Shown: in pieces, positions 45,298-55,470 of the stretch | How the letters are laid out: each line of letters begins with the position of its first letter | Numbering within the stretch: position 1 is the stretch's first letter | NCBI RefSeq assembly: GCF_010015585.1 | Contig: NW_022985076.1 | Span: 1 to 64,000, forward strand | DNA: 64,000 bases | Reading direction: 5' to 3' | DNA from: Eremomyces bilateralis CBS 781.70 | Lineage: Eukaryota; Ascomycota; Dothideomycetes; Eremomycetales; Eremomycetaceae | The notes under the pieces: model-generated | What the model was told of the DNA's origin: nothing | The model's database searches: none | What the model saw: only the letters and a program-made list of their open reading frames with translations | Position numbers and translations under genes: made by a program

Positions 45298-48200
45298 TCA
45301 CTCTTTGAATGCGCCCGGCACCTCCTTCGGCGTCATCGGCCTACTCGCTCCCGCAGTCGCATAACCCCTCGCCGACTCCCGATAGCTCGCCATGAAGATC
45401 TTCTCAAACGATGGCGGCGGTTTCCAGCCATGAATCATGCACGCCCGGCGGTACGCCTCCACCGCCTCCCCCGCCGAATAGTCCCCCACCGTGCCATGCA
45501 GCCTCGCCGGTCGCGGCTCCAGACTCATGATCGCCATGCGCACCTGCAGCAGGATGCTCTCGATCGAGTTCGCACTGGACCAACCGGACTGAGTGAGAAG
45601 CTCCATGCAAATCGCTCCGCCGGCCGTGACGTGTCCGCCGCCGCCTTGAGCGAAGGGGAGGAAGCGGGGGCGGATGACGCGGATGAAGGGCGGAGAGAAG
45701 GGGTAGTCTTCCGCAAAGCGCATCTCGAGGACGATGCTTTGGATATCCCATTTCTTCATGTCATGGGCGAGCGGGAGCGCGAGCGGGAAGGAATGGAGTT
45801 CCACGATCCATTGGTAAAGGTTGAAGTCGTCATCGCGGAGGTCTTCGGAGACGGTCCAACCCAGTGCGTGATGTACGGTGAGCTTTTGGAGATCCACAGT
45901 TTCCCTGAGATCACGCATGAGGGATTTGGAAGCGGAGGGAGTCGCGTATTCCGGAGGTACGATGAGAGGCAGGTCTTTCGCGTTGAGCTTTCCTGGCTCG
46001 TATCGCATCATATCCTCAGGTTGATCAATCCCAGCGACTACTTGATCCTCATTCTCGGACGCTTCTGAGTCCTCTTCCCATTGGGTTCTGGCATATCTAG
46101 AGTTACCATTCTTCTGTTTCTTGCCTGCGGAGGTCCCTGGAGAGCTTGTACGGATGAACTTCTCTGCTCTATGGACGGCAGAATATGGAATGACGACCCT
46201 GGCTATCTCCCCTGCTGGTGTCCTCAGAGGGTCTTGCTCGAACACCTGGTCCGGGGACTTTTCTATTCCATTGGCCGTGAAACCGGGTATATTGCCCACG
46301 CCACGAACGAAAAGGTACCGTGTCTGAATCCAGTCCACATGCTGTACCACAAGATGTGGACTTGAAGAAACAAACTCCTGTGGTGCATTGACAATTTGGT
46401 TCAGTGACATGGCAGATCGGATGTGTAGCGCACTTCTCGTCCAGCTGGGCGAATTAAACTTTGGACCATCCACGTGGGACCTATGCACGTTCGCATACGT
46501 TTGGCTAACATTAAAATCCAGAGAGTGGTAACAACCATCCCCATAGGCTCGGCCATTGACAACGGAATTATAATGCAGACCTTCCCGAATGATGCTGTGC
46601 CAATTCTCCACAGGGCTGCCATGCCAGGCGAAGAAGGTCTTGTGATTCAATTGCAATCGCTCCGAAACCTTTTCCACCTGGTCTAGGAAACGCTGCTCTT
46701 TGTCTGGAGCACCCATTGCAAACCGGAACTGAAGCCACCCAGGCATCCCGAGGAGCCGTTCTTCGTTCTCACCTCCTTTCTTTTCTTCACCGCCAATGAG
46801 ATTATCGACTTGGAAGATGCAGGCACGGCAGGAAACAATGATCCAGCGCAAAATCTGGATCGAGGCCGGTGGAAGCCTGTTGGTCCACTGTGCAATAGTG
46901 GATCGTGATTCTAGAAGATGTTTGCGCATTTCCAAGACTGGGGGTATGAGGTCCATCATCCGCAATAGGCTGAGTCGTTTGTAATGTTCCGGAATATCGT
47001 CGAAGTTATGGTCGTATAACGCGAATTTGACTTTGAGCGGGTTGCAACCCTTGGATGTCCCAGTCTCTCGCGCGTTCGATCTTCTGGGATCTATAACAAC
47101 CGGGTCATTTTCGGTTCCGAGAGGGCCTGAGAGGGGAATAATCGGGTCATTCTCGATTATAGGAGGTTCCGCGAGTTGAACACGATTTGGGTCAGCAACG
47201 TTCACAACCCGACAGTGACGAACGAACTCTCCTCTTCCCTGGATACAGAGGACAATCCAGTGATTTTCCTTCAGACGGTTCGAATCCTTTGGCTCCAGGC
47301 TCAATGTCCATGATGCCAGGTCGAGTTTCGCTTCGTATGGCATTTTCTTCCGCCAATCATGCATCTGTTCCGTACCTCTCTCATAAGTCTGCGGGTTTGG
47401 GACACGGAGATTGAGGCCCGAGGGGAAGTCTTGCAATTTGTTATAGAGAGCCCTGGAGTAGCAGAAGCTAATCAACAGGTCGACAACGAATGGTTGCTTG
47501 ACGATCTCCTCCTCAATACTGGGACCGAATCCGAACTGTAGGTACTGGTAGAGACAGAGTGGCGCATCGCAGACATAGGGTTTGATTGCTTCCAGCTCGG
47601 TGTTAAGAGTCTTCCAACAAATCATGCAGTGGCTGGTGCAGAGGACCAAGTGTCGAACCAGGCATTGCATGACGAGAAGAGGGAGGGACAGCTGCGATTT
47701 TGGTGAGCTTAGGTGGTCCCTAAGGATGATCGCAGGAAGATGTTTCTCTGAAAGGTCCAGAGGCGGTGTTTCGTGCAGCGAATCTGCCAGGGTGTGGTAG
47801 TCGAGTGACTGACCGACGGGTGCGGTTGAGAGGAGGTTATATCCATGTTGGGCGAGATCCCAGCTGCATGGAAACCCGCAATTTTGACGGACAGAGACAA
47901 GGGTGAAGAGCCTGGTTCGGAGCATTTCTTCAATCGGCTTGGAGATGAAGCAATTCCGAATGATACGAGCCGGGTCGTCTCCAGCCTTGGCAGCCGTTGC
48001 CGAAAAGACGTTGATGATTTCCTCATCGTCGGGTTTGTATCGCTTGCAAAGACCCACGCGCAGGTCAAACACGTGTGATCGCTGCTGGGTAGACAGACGC
48101 GAAAGATCCTCGAAGGCTCGGTAACCCGACGGGAAATACAAGAGCAAGACTAAATACTCTGAGCGATGGAGGTTCCAGGCTACCATGGCTTCGTCGGATA

Positions 48201-48813
48201 TTCCCAGTCTGGCGACACGGATGGACGCTATTACATGGCAGCGTTCACCGCTGAGTAGAGCGCCAGTGTAGCCGACACGAAAGCCCGCGTCTTTCAGTGC
48301 GTGGAGGTCGGATCCGATCCGATTCTGATACTCCGAATTTACGTGGATATCGTCGAATGCGCGACTTAGTCGACGAGTCGCTGGAGATTGGCTCGAGCGA
48401 TCTTTACCGTCGGAGTCATCATAAATATCGTCGTGGCCCTCATCCACCTCTTCGTCATCCGGATCTTCATATTCCAGCTCGTCAGTGTCTACGACCTGCA
48501 AGGTTGAAGAGAGCAGGATTAGGTAAACGCGGACAGTGAGACCCTTGCGGTCCTCAAGACGAGACAGCCTCTGCAACAGAGACTCCGGTGTGGAATCATC
48601 CTCAGTGTAGAGTTTGAACGTATGATCGGAGGGGTAGTCGGAGACATCTGGCCACACTTGAGCGATGAAAGTGACAGGTGAATCGGTGTGGATGGTGTCA
48701 AGTTCGAAAACGAATGTCCCATCGTCCTGGCCTGCTTCGATACCTGAGATGTTTGGAATGCCCTGCTCTCCAGCCAGTGACTTGAGGTCCTCGATGTATT
48801 TGCGGCGAGGCAT
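45298..48813 (-). CDS. PARP catalytic domain fused to an E2 ubiquitin-conjugating domain
   Basis: Single exon, 1171 residues, from the ATG at 48813 (MPRRKYIEDLKSLAGEQGIP). A middle region resembles PARP6/PARP8-type proteins: RQNCGFPCSWDLAQHGYNLL, a Cys-containing MICWKTLNTELEAI..CDAPLCLYQ, and FVVDLLISFCYSRALYNKL. The ADP-ribosyltransferase core spans about 715-890, with WHGSPVENWHSII (His 731) and NGRAYGDGCYHS. The glutamate of the classical H-Y-E triad is not seen by eye (SSPHLVVQH), suggesting mono-ADP-ribosylation or lost activity. The C-terminal UBC fold spans about 990-1150: YPFSPPFIRVIRPRF, then the active-site Cys 1069 in GGAICMELLTQSGW, followed by SIESILLQVRMAI. PARP-E2 fusions occur in fungi; the substrate is unknown. 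Confidence 0.9.
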   Translation of the reverse strand: MPRRKYIEDLKSLAGEQGIPNISGIEAGQDDGTFVFELDTIHTDSPVTFIAQVWPDVSDYPSDHTFKLYTEDDSTPESLLQRLSRLEDRKGLTVRVYLILLSSTLQVVDTDELEYEDPDDEEVDEGHDDIYDDSDGKDRSSQSPATRRLSRAFDDIHVNSEYQNRIGSDLHALKDAGFRVGYTGALLSGERCHVIASIRVARLGISDEAMVAWNLHRSEYLVLLLYFPSGYRAFEDLSRLSTQQRSHVFDLRVGLCKRYKPDDEEIINVFSATAAKAGDDPARIIRNCFISKPIEEMLRTRLFTLVSVRQNCGFPCSWDLAQHGYNLLSTAPVGQSLDYHTLADSLHETPPLDLSEKHLPAIILRDHLSSPKSQLSLPLLVMQCLVRHLVLCTSHCMICWKTLNTELEAIKPYVCDAPLCLYQYLQFGFGPSIEEEIVKQPFVVDLLISFCYSRALYNKLQDFPSGLNLRVPNPQTYERGTEQMHDWRKKMPYEAKLDLASWTLSLEPKDSNRLKENHWIVLCIQGRGEFVRHCRVVNVADPNRVQLAEPPIIENDPIIPLSGPLGTENDPVVIDPRRSNARETGTSKGCNPLKVKFALYDHNFDDIPEHYKRLSLLRMMDLIPPVLEMRKHLLESRSTIAQWTNRLPPASIQILRWIIVSCRACIFQVDNLIGGEEKKGGENEERLLGMPGWLQFRFAMGAPDKEQRFLDQVEKVSERLQLNHKTFFAWHGSPVENWHSIIREGLHYNSVVNGRAYGDGCYHSLDFNVSQTYANVHRSHVDGPKFNSPSWTRSALHIRSAMSLNQIVNAPQEFVSSSPHLVVQHVDWIQTRYLFVRGVGNIPGFTANGIEKSPDQVFEQDPLRTPAGEIARVVIPYSAVHRAEKFIRTSSPGTSAGKKQKNGNSRYARTQWEEDSEASENEDQVVAGIDQPEDMMRYEPGKLNAKDLPLIVPPEYATPSASKSLMRDLRETVDLQKLTVHHALGWTVSEDLRDDDFNLYQWIVELHSFPLALPLAHDMKKWDIQSIVLEMRFAEDYPFSPPFIRVIRPRFLPFAQGGGGHVTAGGAICMELLTQSGWSSANSIESILLQVRMAIMSLEPRPARLHGTVGDYSAGEAVEAYRRACMIHGWKPPPSFEKIFMASYRESARGYATAGASRPMTPKEVPGAFKE

Positions 48814-49549
48814 GATTGTGTAACGCCTCTAAGCTGGTATGAGCTCCGCATAAACGGAGGACTTAAGCCATAACAGTCTTGAGAAGCAGCAGAAAAGAGG
48901 ATGCAGAGGAGAAGTTCGTGATTGATGTTTGGATTGAAGTGAAAGATTGAAGTGAAATATTAGCCTTTGTCAACAAAGAGTTCCGTGCCATCAACAGAAC
49001 ATCTCGATGTGGTTGTGATGCCTATCAGGTCAACACAGCAACCCGCCTCAGCATGGTGAATGTGACACGGTATCTAGACTTTCCTTTGAACTTCTCGGAT
49101 CCCTTCCTCATAAAAGAAGAATAAACTTACAGGATACAGGCCGGTGTAAGTGAGGGAATATCGTGAGGAGGCTGTGTTCAGATGGCTGCCTGGAGGATGC
49201 AGGAGTCCAGTTCCTTTGATGCACAAACAGAAGCCATGCTCTGCTCTGTGGAAGTTTGAACCACCTCCCAATGCCAGACAAAGCAAATAACCATCAACGG
49301 CGGCCTGGGTGAGTACAATTTCCAGGGAGAGCAATATACTTTGGAACTGGTATTTTCCGAGCGGCGCTGAAGCGATGACAGGTCATTTTGTGCATCGCCT
49401 TGCGACCCTGGATTTGTAGGCATCAATACAGCGTTCTCTCTGCAGCTTCATCTTCTGTACAACACATCTTTGTCCGCCACTAGGAACCAGGAAACTTACA
49501 GTATCTTTGTTACGAAAGAGAACTTTCATGACATTAAATTCGTAAAAAA
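48814..49549. promoter_or_regulatory. Divergent promoter region, PARP-E2 and COG7-like
   Basis: 736 bp between two opposite start codons. Only shadow frames. No distinct motif recognised. Confidence 0.45.
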
Positions 49550-50677
49550 ATGACCTTCTCAGCATCCCAAAATGGAACAGTCATCGCCAAATCACCTCAT
49601 GTGTCGGATCCATCGCTCCAACCCTTCCTCCAACCCTCTTTTGACCCCGTCGACTTCTTGAATGGTGCCCTGCCCCATCTCGCAGTTGGCTCACAGGCAT
49701 CATCACAAAGATCAAGCCAATCAATTAAGCACGTATCGCTGCAAGAAGCGTCTTCCACCGCTCAAACGCAGCTATCCCAACTCGCCGCGCAGACAACGCG
49801 CTTGTGCAATGTGCTCACCCAGCTCACGGACGACATCTTGCGGTGCGGCGGACGGCTCGCCTACGAAGTGGAAGTGCTGCGAGGCGAAGCAATTGGGCTC
49901 TCCGAGCTTCTGAACGATGGATTGCAAGACGAATTCAAGCGACTTCTACCAAGCGGGTTGGCTGATCTATCCATAAAGGAGGCGGAGGACGCGCCGCTCC
50001 CATCACAAGAGCCGGCGGCTGAAAAATCATCGTGTGGGCCGAACGTCCCGATCACGGATCAACCCCCATCACCGCCCGTACAGAAAGAGAACGGCACATC
50101 TACAACTAAGTCCGATTTACTTGCGATCCCGCCTGTTAGCGATCAAACCGACGCGGTCCAGCTATCTCTCAAGCAGCTCCGTACCCTCACTTTCGTGCGT
50201 GCCCGCCTCGACGCCGTCATCCGCACCTTCGGCGAAGCCACCAAGTGGTCCGTTCCGCCCTCCGAGCTCTCGCTTGCCTCCTCCTTCATCTCTGTGTCCG
50301 CACCCACCGCACCGGGGTCGTCGACGTCCGTGGACGGACGCTCCGCGGAGGATCGGGCGCAGGAGTTCGCGGAGCGGCTGCGGGGTGAGGTGGCGGAGTG
50401 CATCGTGGGGCCGGTGGCGGAGCAGAATGGGTATCAGGAGGCGATGAGGCGGATTGCGGCGTTGAGGGAGCTGGCGGGGGTGTGGAAGGGGACGGCGGAG
50501 GAGAAGGCGCGGGGGAGGTTCGTGGAGGGGTTGGTGAGATTGGCGGAGGAGAAGCAGAAAGTGAGGGAGCGGGAGGGGGCGTATCGCCGACGGAGTGGGA
50601 GCGTCAGGCAGAGCGAGAGGCCGGAAGGATATTTGGAACATTTGGCGAGATTGAAGGAGGAAGCATCATTCACTTGA
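49550..50677 (+). CDS. COG7: Probable conserved oligomeric Golgi complex subunit 7
   Basis: Single exon, 375 residues, start MTFSASQNGTVIAKSP. The N-terminal FLQPSFDPVDFLNGALP resembles the opening of COG subunits (DPVxFLN). A coiled-coil region follows: SSTAQTQLSQLAAQTTRLCN, then LTQLTDDILRCGGRLAYEVE and LRGEAIGLSELLND. Further on is LKQLRTLTFVRARLDAVIRT with FGEATKWSVPP. COG is a tethering complex for retrograde vesicles at the Golgi, and filamentous-ascomycete COG7 is shorter than the animal protein. The C-terminal third is charged and helical (EEKARGRFVEGLVRLAEEK). It could be another COG or Dor1-like coil protein; identity is moderate. Confidence 0.62.
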   Translation: MTFSASQNGTVIAKSPHVSDPSLQPFLQPSFDPVDFLNGALPHLAVGSQASSQRSSQSIKHVSLQEASSTAQTQLSQLAAQTTRLCNVLTQLTDDILRCGGRLAYEVEVLRGEAIGLSELLNDGLQDEFKRLLPSGLADLSIKEAEDAPLPSQEPAAEKSSCGPNVPITDQPPSPPVQKENGTSTTKSDLLAIPPVSDQTDAVQLSLKQLRTLTFVRARLDAVIRTFGEATKWSVPPSELSLASSFISVSAPTAPGSSTSVDGRSAEDRAQEFAERLRGEVAECIVGPVAEQNGYQEAMRRIAALRELAGVWKGTAEEKARGRFVEGLVRLAEEKQKVREREGAYRRRSGSVRQSERPEGYLEHLARLKEEASFT

Positions 50678-50818
50678 ATCGGAGCTTCATGCATAGGTTT
50701 CTTCATGGAACGAGGGAACTCCGCCATCGTTATCTATGTGGTGACCTAGGATATCTATCGAACATAGTTTCGTACCCTCCGAACGCCAGCTCGATGCAAA
50801 TCATATGCAGAATGAAAT

Positions 50819-53281
50819 TTACTCATCCGGTCGTCTCACATCGTCGTGTTTCACCGGATGCAACAACACCCCCGGTAGGCACATCTTCCCCCCAATTCCC
50901 TCCTCCCACTCCGGTCCGCCCACCTCCCCCAACTCATCCGCCGCCTTCCACCCCATCCACCTCCGAAACAGCACCCTCGGCAACATGCTCCGATAATACC
51001 AACTCCACCCCTCGAAGTTATGCTCCCGATCCTTGTTATAAACGCTGTCCATCCCCGCCGCCCACCGCCCCGGGATGTCCGCGTCCGCCGCATTGAACAC
51101 CGCATCCGCATATTGCGCATCCCACTTCCGCGAGAAATAAATCGGATGCGGCGCGTACACCGCCTTGAACCCATGGTGCAGCGCCACGCTGCTCGGCCAC
51201 ATCTCCGCCTGCATGCTGCGTCCCGCCCGGTTCTCCTCGTGCATCGCGTCTAGCAGCCGCTTCGACAGTCGCGTGATGGTGTTGATGTACACGCGCCGCG
51301 GCATCGCCGCGAAGTCCGGATGCGTGAACGCGTCGTCTGCGCCGTCTTCCGCGCTGAAATGCGGGCGGTGGCCCGGGATGAAGTTCCAGAGCTTGTCGCG
51401 GAAGGGCCAACCGGTCATCTGGGGCTCCCACATGGGGAGGAGGGTGATGAAGTCGGCTTCTTCGCCGACGCCCCAGGTAAAGTTGTCGTCGGATTCGGTA
51501 GTGGGGGGTTTGGGACCGAGGGGCATTTGCTGGATGACGGCGGGTTGAGCGCCCCAGACGGTGGTGATTTTGCTGGCGGCTTTGGATTCGGCGATCAGGG
51601 CGTTAGTGTCGTCGCGGTATTTGGTGAACGAGGGGCCGTGGACGCCGGGGAAGTAGAATCGGGAGTTTCGCTCCCAGAGGTATTTGCGGGGTTGATCGCG
51701 GGAGAAGTCGCCAATTTTCTGGAGGAAGTGGTAATGGTTGGTGGTGTAGCGAGCGTCGACTTCCCAGTTCCAAATGAATTCGAACTCGGGATGGGTACGG
51801 GAAAACCACTGGAGCGGCATGAATTGCTGCCAGTAGACCTGCCAATCTCCGACTTCTGGATACCATTTCTCGCAGATCTCCTCGTTCCAGAGGATGCTGA
51901 TCGATCGGAATTCCTTGGGGATGGACTTGCGCAGGATACGAGAATATTCCGCGCGGTCATGCAGAATATTCGCTCCCCGATCTTTGACGTTGATGAACAT
52001 GAAGACCTGGAATTCTCCACCCGAGTGGAGAGACAACTCCATGATCATAGCCCGGATCGCCTGGAAATCATTCTCGCGGTAGTTATATCCTTCCCATGTC
52101 CGGATCAGAAGGGCTGTCCGTGGCCGGTAAGTCAGCCCGGTCTCCTGAACTGGCTCCTGTCGCTTCTCCTTGGTTTTATCGTCTCCGTCGTAACCCGCTT
52201 GGAATTGATCATATCGAAGTGCAGATTGCCGCAATGCAACACCAGGCGACATATTCGGTGACCGCCGATAGTTCGGGTCATAGCGCTCCTGGTTGCGGTT
52301 CAAACATTCGTTTTGCAGCTCGCCCCAGGACACGGTTTCCCAATCGACTTTTCCAGGTTCTGCCCAGGATGCCCTTTCCCGCACCGATCGGCCTTCGTCT
52401 AGTCCATATGGTCCGTACCGGGAGATTCGATCGATACAGATGTCCTCATCCAGATCCAGCGCCTCGTATGATCCTGTCACTGGCTCGGGAAACCCTAGGG
52501 GAACCGATCGGTAGGCGTGGACGACGTCGTGGATGCTCTCGTTGAGATTCAAATTTCGAGGTCCTCTGCAGGGCACATAATCTCCGTGGTATTGTCTCCG
52601 CCATTCCTCGCCATTGAAGTCAGGATAGGGAAGATACGGCGCATATGACGAGTTGTGACTCTCGTCTACTTCGCCATTGGCATATCTGCCCTGGGCATGG
52701 TTGGCGGCGTGAAATTTCCTAGCTTCGTACGCCCGCAGAAGATCGACGCCACTCTTCTGGTAGAAGCCATGCTCTTCAGGAAACCCTTCCCATCGGTTTG
52801 GGTCGTAGTTGTAATCGACGTAGTCTTCGTAACTGATCCGAGGGGTTAGCATTGAGTGGCGACAATGGTTTACAGCAACGTACGGCGGATAGTGTCCATC
52901 CACATGGCCCGGTCTGTTCCAATCGAGCATCTCATCCATATCTAGTGGTGTCGTAGGCGGTGACCAGGCCTTCGATTTCCTCCGCGTTTCTCGCGGGGGA
53001 GCCGTAACCAGTGTCCGTTGTGTCGAGGTTCCCTCTGATTTTGCCGGTGGCGAGCCATTTTCTCCCTGTGCCGTTTTGCTTGGGGACGGGTCCTTCTCCT
53101 CCTGATAATGTATCTGGCCTGCCTTGATGACGGGTGGCAGGGGGCCAGGCTTGGCGACTTCGACGTGTCGGTCGGCAGCCCATGGATTCTCAAATCGCTT
53201 GGTAAAGATGGCGCAAATGGAAACGAACACGAAAGCAAAGAAGGACAACAGCGCCAGCCTGCGAAAATGTGACCACAGCAT
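50819..53281 (-). CDS. DUF3405 type II membrane protein, probable glycosyltransferase-like
   Basis: 820 residues from the first ATG in frame, at 53281 (MLWSHFRRLALLSFFAFVFV). The frame is open to 53392 but without an ATG, so an unseen upstream exon is possible. A short basic cytosolic tail and one signal-anchor helix (about residues 8-26) give a Golgi type II layout. The stem of about 120 residues is Pro/Ser/Lys-rich. The DUF3405 region spans about 385-800: RTALLIRTWEGYNYRENDFQ, MIMELSLHSGGEFQVFMFIN, then FEFIWNWEVDARYTTNHYHF (a DxD-like region) and LLPMWEPQMTGWPFRD. The family is fungal and uncharacterised; glycosyltransferase activity is inferred from topology and the acidic motif. Stop codons of this gene and COG7 are 141 bp apart, convergent. 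Confidence 0.75.
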   Translation of the reverse strand: MLWSHFRRLALLSFFAFVFVSICAIFTKRFENPWAADRHVEVAKPGPLPPVIKAGQIHYQEEKDPSPSKTAQGENGSPPAKSEGTSTQRTLVTAPPRETRRKSKAWSPPTTPLDMDEMLDWNRPGHVDGHYPPYVAVNHCRHSMLTPRISYEDYVDYNYDPNRWEGFPEEHGFYQKSGVDLLRAYEARKFHAANHAQGRYANGEVDESHNSSYAPYLPYPDFNGEEWRRQYHGDYVPCRGPRNLNLNESIHDVVHAYRSVPLGFPEPVTGSYEALDLDEDICIDRISRYGPYGLDEGRSVRERASWAEPGKVDWETVSWGELQNECLNRNQERYDPNYRRSPNMSPGVALRQSALRYDQFQAGYDGDDKTKEKRQEPVQETGLTYRPRTALLIRTWEGYNYRENDFQAIRAMIMELSLHSGGEFQVFMFINVKDRGANILHDRAEYSRILRKSIPKEFRSISILWNEEICEKWYPEVGDWQVYWQQFMPLQWFSRTHPEFEFIWNWEVDARYTTNHYHFLQKIGDFSRDQPRKYLWERNSRFYFPGVHGPSFTKYRDDTNALIAESKAASKITTVWGAQPAVIQQMPLGPKPPTTESDDNFTWGVGEEADFITLLPMWEPQMTGWPFRDKLWNFIPGHRPHFSAEDGADDAFTHPDFAAMPRRVYINTITRLSKRLLDAMHEENRAGRSMQAEMWPSSVALHHGFKAVYAPHPIYFSRKWDAQYADAVFNAADADIPGRWAAGMDSVYNKDREHNFEGWSWYYRSMLPRVLFRRWMGWKAADELGEVGGPEWEEGIGGKMCLPGVLLHPVKHDDVRRPDE

Positions 53282-54783
53282 GCTGTCGCGGGATATCAAA
53301 GTCGCGGCATAAGTCGCCTCCGAAAGAGCGCGGATCGATTCTAACGGGAAGGACTCGAGAGGTCTCCGTTCTCGACGTCGCAAAGGAGGCACGACGAAAC
53401 GACCAACGGAGACCTTTCAATGATTTGACGAGATGAGATAGTGGTACCAGGTACCGAAAGGAAAGTGATGGAAAAGAAAAAACTCAAGGGAAACTCGCCG
53501 AGATGGTTTCCTATGATGAAGGAATGAACCGTGCTAGACTCCACTTCATCGTCTTTCCAGAGCACGTTTGGATTTGGAACCGTGGATCGTTGACGATGCT
53601 GCTGAAACGTCTCCTGTCATACTTTGTACGGATCGTCACCGATGATCCATACTTACTTCTGGGTCAAGCAAAGGGAGCGGCAAAGTCGTGCAATCATGCG
53701 GCTAAGCACCTTGGCCTGCACCTGGTGATCTTTGTCTTACTTGAGACGGATGTGTAAATCTTCATTCACTTAAGCAACCGCAGAGGCCTTTAGATAATTA
53801 AGGTGTAACTGCTGTGAGGTCACTGAGCTTTGTGTAATGGTAGGGTTTATTGCCGACAGTGTGTGGTTGATAACGAGGACCACAGGTGGAAAATCTGTGG
53901 GGGCAACCACCCTCACTGGCTCCTGCCTCCACCAGCAGAGCATCCTGGTACTCCGTACCTGAACTCCAGAAAATGCAACTGAACACATCTTATCTCGTCA
54001 GATTGCCATCACATTACTATGTAGGTGAGCTCTCCCTACAAATATCTGCTGTATTGCTGTAATTTGGCTTTGAATAAGTACCTAACTATATAAATCTCCT
54101 AGGATGCAGGCACAGTGGTGAGCTTCTGGTCAAGTTCGCGATGTTGAAGCATCAATTTGGCGGCACCCCTATTGATCCTGTGCCGACCGGAAACTGGAAG
54201 TCTTGAAGTCATGAAGACCCAGTTTCAATGATCCCATTTACTCTCAACCACGCGGAAGGGATCCATGACTCCCATTGGTCTTCGGTCCACACCAATTTTG
54301 TCGGGCTCATTATCAAAAAATGACTTCGAGCACCTTTCGCTTGCTTGCAGGGCTTCTCAACATGTGTGGGTTTCCTCGTGGTCCATCAAGGTCGATCCGC
54401 AGTTTGTTTGTCGCCAATTCTCGGCCAATTGCATTGACTGAAGCACAAGACGGGTGTATCAAAGACATCCTAGAGGCTAGACTTCTGCACCCTCGTCTAC
54501 ATGGCTGGTACTGGGGGTACTTCGGAACGGCTTGCCGAAGTCTTACAAGCCACCTTCACAAATCACACCTGGTGACAGCCGATTCGGAACCCTGAGATGG
54601 GATGTAAAGTAAGTTGTAGTAGGCCAGATGGCAGATTTTGAACCTTCAATGTATTCAACGGCAATGGACACAGCCTCTAGGTATATGCCTTCGTGCCCTT
54701 ATCCTGACACTCACTTCACCACCATCAGACCGTAGACATCGTTTTGTACAATCAACTCTTTCAGTTTCCGTCCCCCTGCTATC
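53282..54783. other. Intergenic region
   Basis: About 1.5 kb between the DUF3405 gene start and the SDH3 stop, both on the minus strand. Short frames only; nothing recognised. Confidence 0.5.
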
Positions 54784-55470
54784 TTAAATGAATGCCAAAG
54801 TCAAAGCCCCCACAAGAGCCGTCACGACCGTCAGCACCTCCGTCCTCTTCACCATCGTCAAGCTAAACATCTTCCCGGTATCCCACGTCAAATGTCTCAG
54901 CCCGTTGACACAGTGATACACGAACGGCGATGCCACCGCGAACTTCGTCGCGATCTTCGCAGCGATCGGCCACGCGCCGAAGCCAGCCGCCAGGCTGGCC
55001 GACCCGATCTGCCAGCCCAGCGACGGGGCCGCGGCGTAGGCGGCCATGTAGAGATAGAAGCCGCCGGAGAGGAGGATGCCGGTGATGCGGTGGAAGCCCG
55101 AGGCGTACCAGTGGCTGAAGCGGTAGATGCTGATGTGTGGGGAGACGGGGCGAGCGAGTCGTTGCTTGATGAGCTCGCTATTGGCGTTTGGGTCGCCGGA
55201 AACGGTTTGGACTTGTCTGTCGAGGGGATAGGTATTAGTCGGGTTTCGTTATATTTGGGGGGACTTGAGGGAAACTCACCTCCGCTGAACGAGATGTGCG
55301 TTCGTCGCAATCGCCGCGGGGGACGCCCATTTGGACAGAACCGTCCGCGATGATGGCTGGACGGCAACTAAAGGAGCGACCGGTTAGCCGGGTTCGACAA
55401 TGAGTGTGTCGGTTGAGGATGAGGACATACGCCGCCTCAGAGATGATTGAACTGCTCTGGTGGCCAACAT
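54784..55470 (-). CDS. SDH3: Succinate dehydrogenase cytochrome b subunit (SdhC/Sdh3)
   Basis: I read complement(join(54784..55216, 55280..55367, 55431..55470)), 186 residues. This membrane anchor of mitochondrial complex II helps bind heme b and ubiquinone. Exon 1 gives MLATRAVQSSLRR and exon 2 LAVQPSSRTVLSKWASPAAI, together a presequence. The mature part has RLARPVSPHISIYRFSHWYA, then SGFHRITGILLSGGFYLY (quinone-site Ser and Arg region) and the heme-ligand segment HCVNGLRHLTWDTGK. Three hydrophobic helices are visible, ending VLTVVTALVGALTLAFI. Joins restore RR-LAVQ and VQR-R-QVQTVSG. The gene is divergent from the WDR89-like gene. Confidence 0.93.

Noticed and set aside
53282-53392. Upstream extension of the DUF3405 frame
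   Set aside because: Open, but begins with GTG and has no ATG; the ATG at 53281 puts the membrane anchor at a normal distance from the N-terminus.
54275-54595. Plus-strand frame of about 106 codons in the SDH3 downstream region
   Set aside because: No family pattern and no splice context; probably chance.
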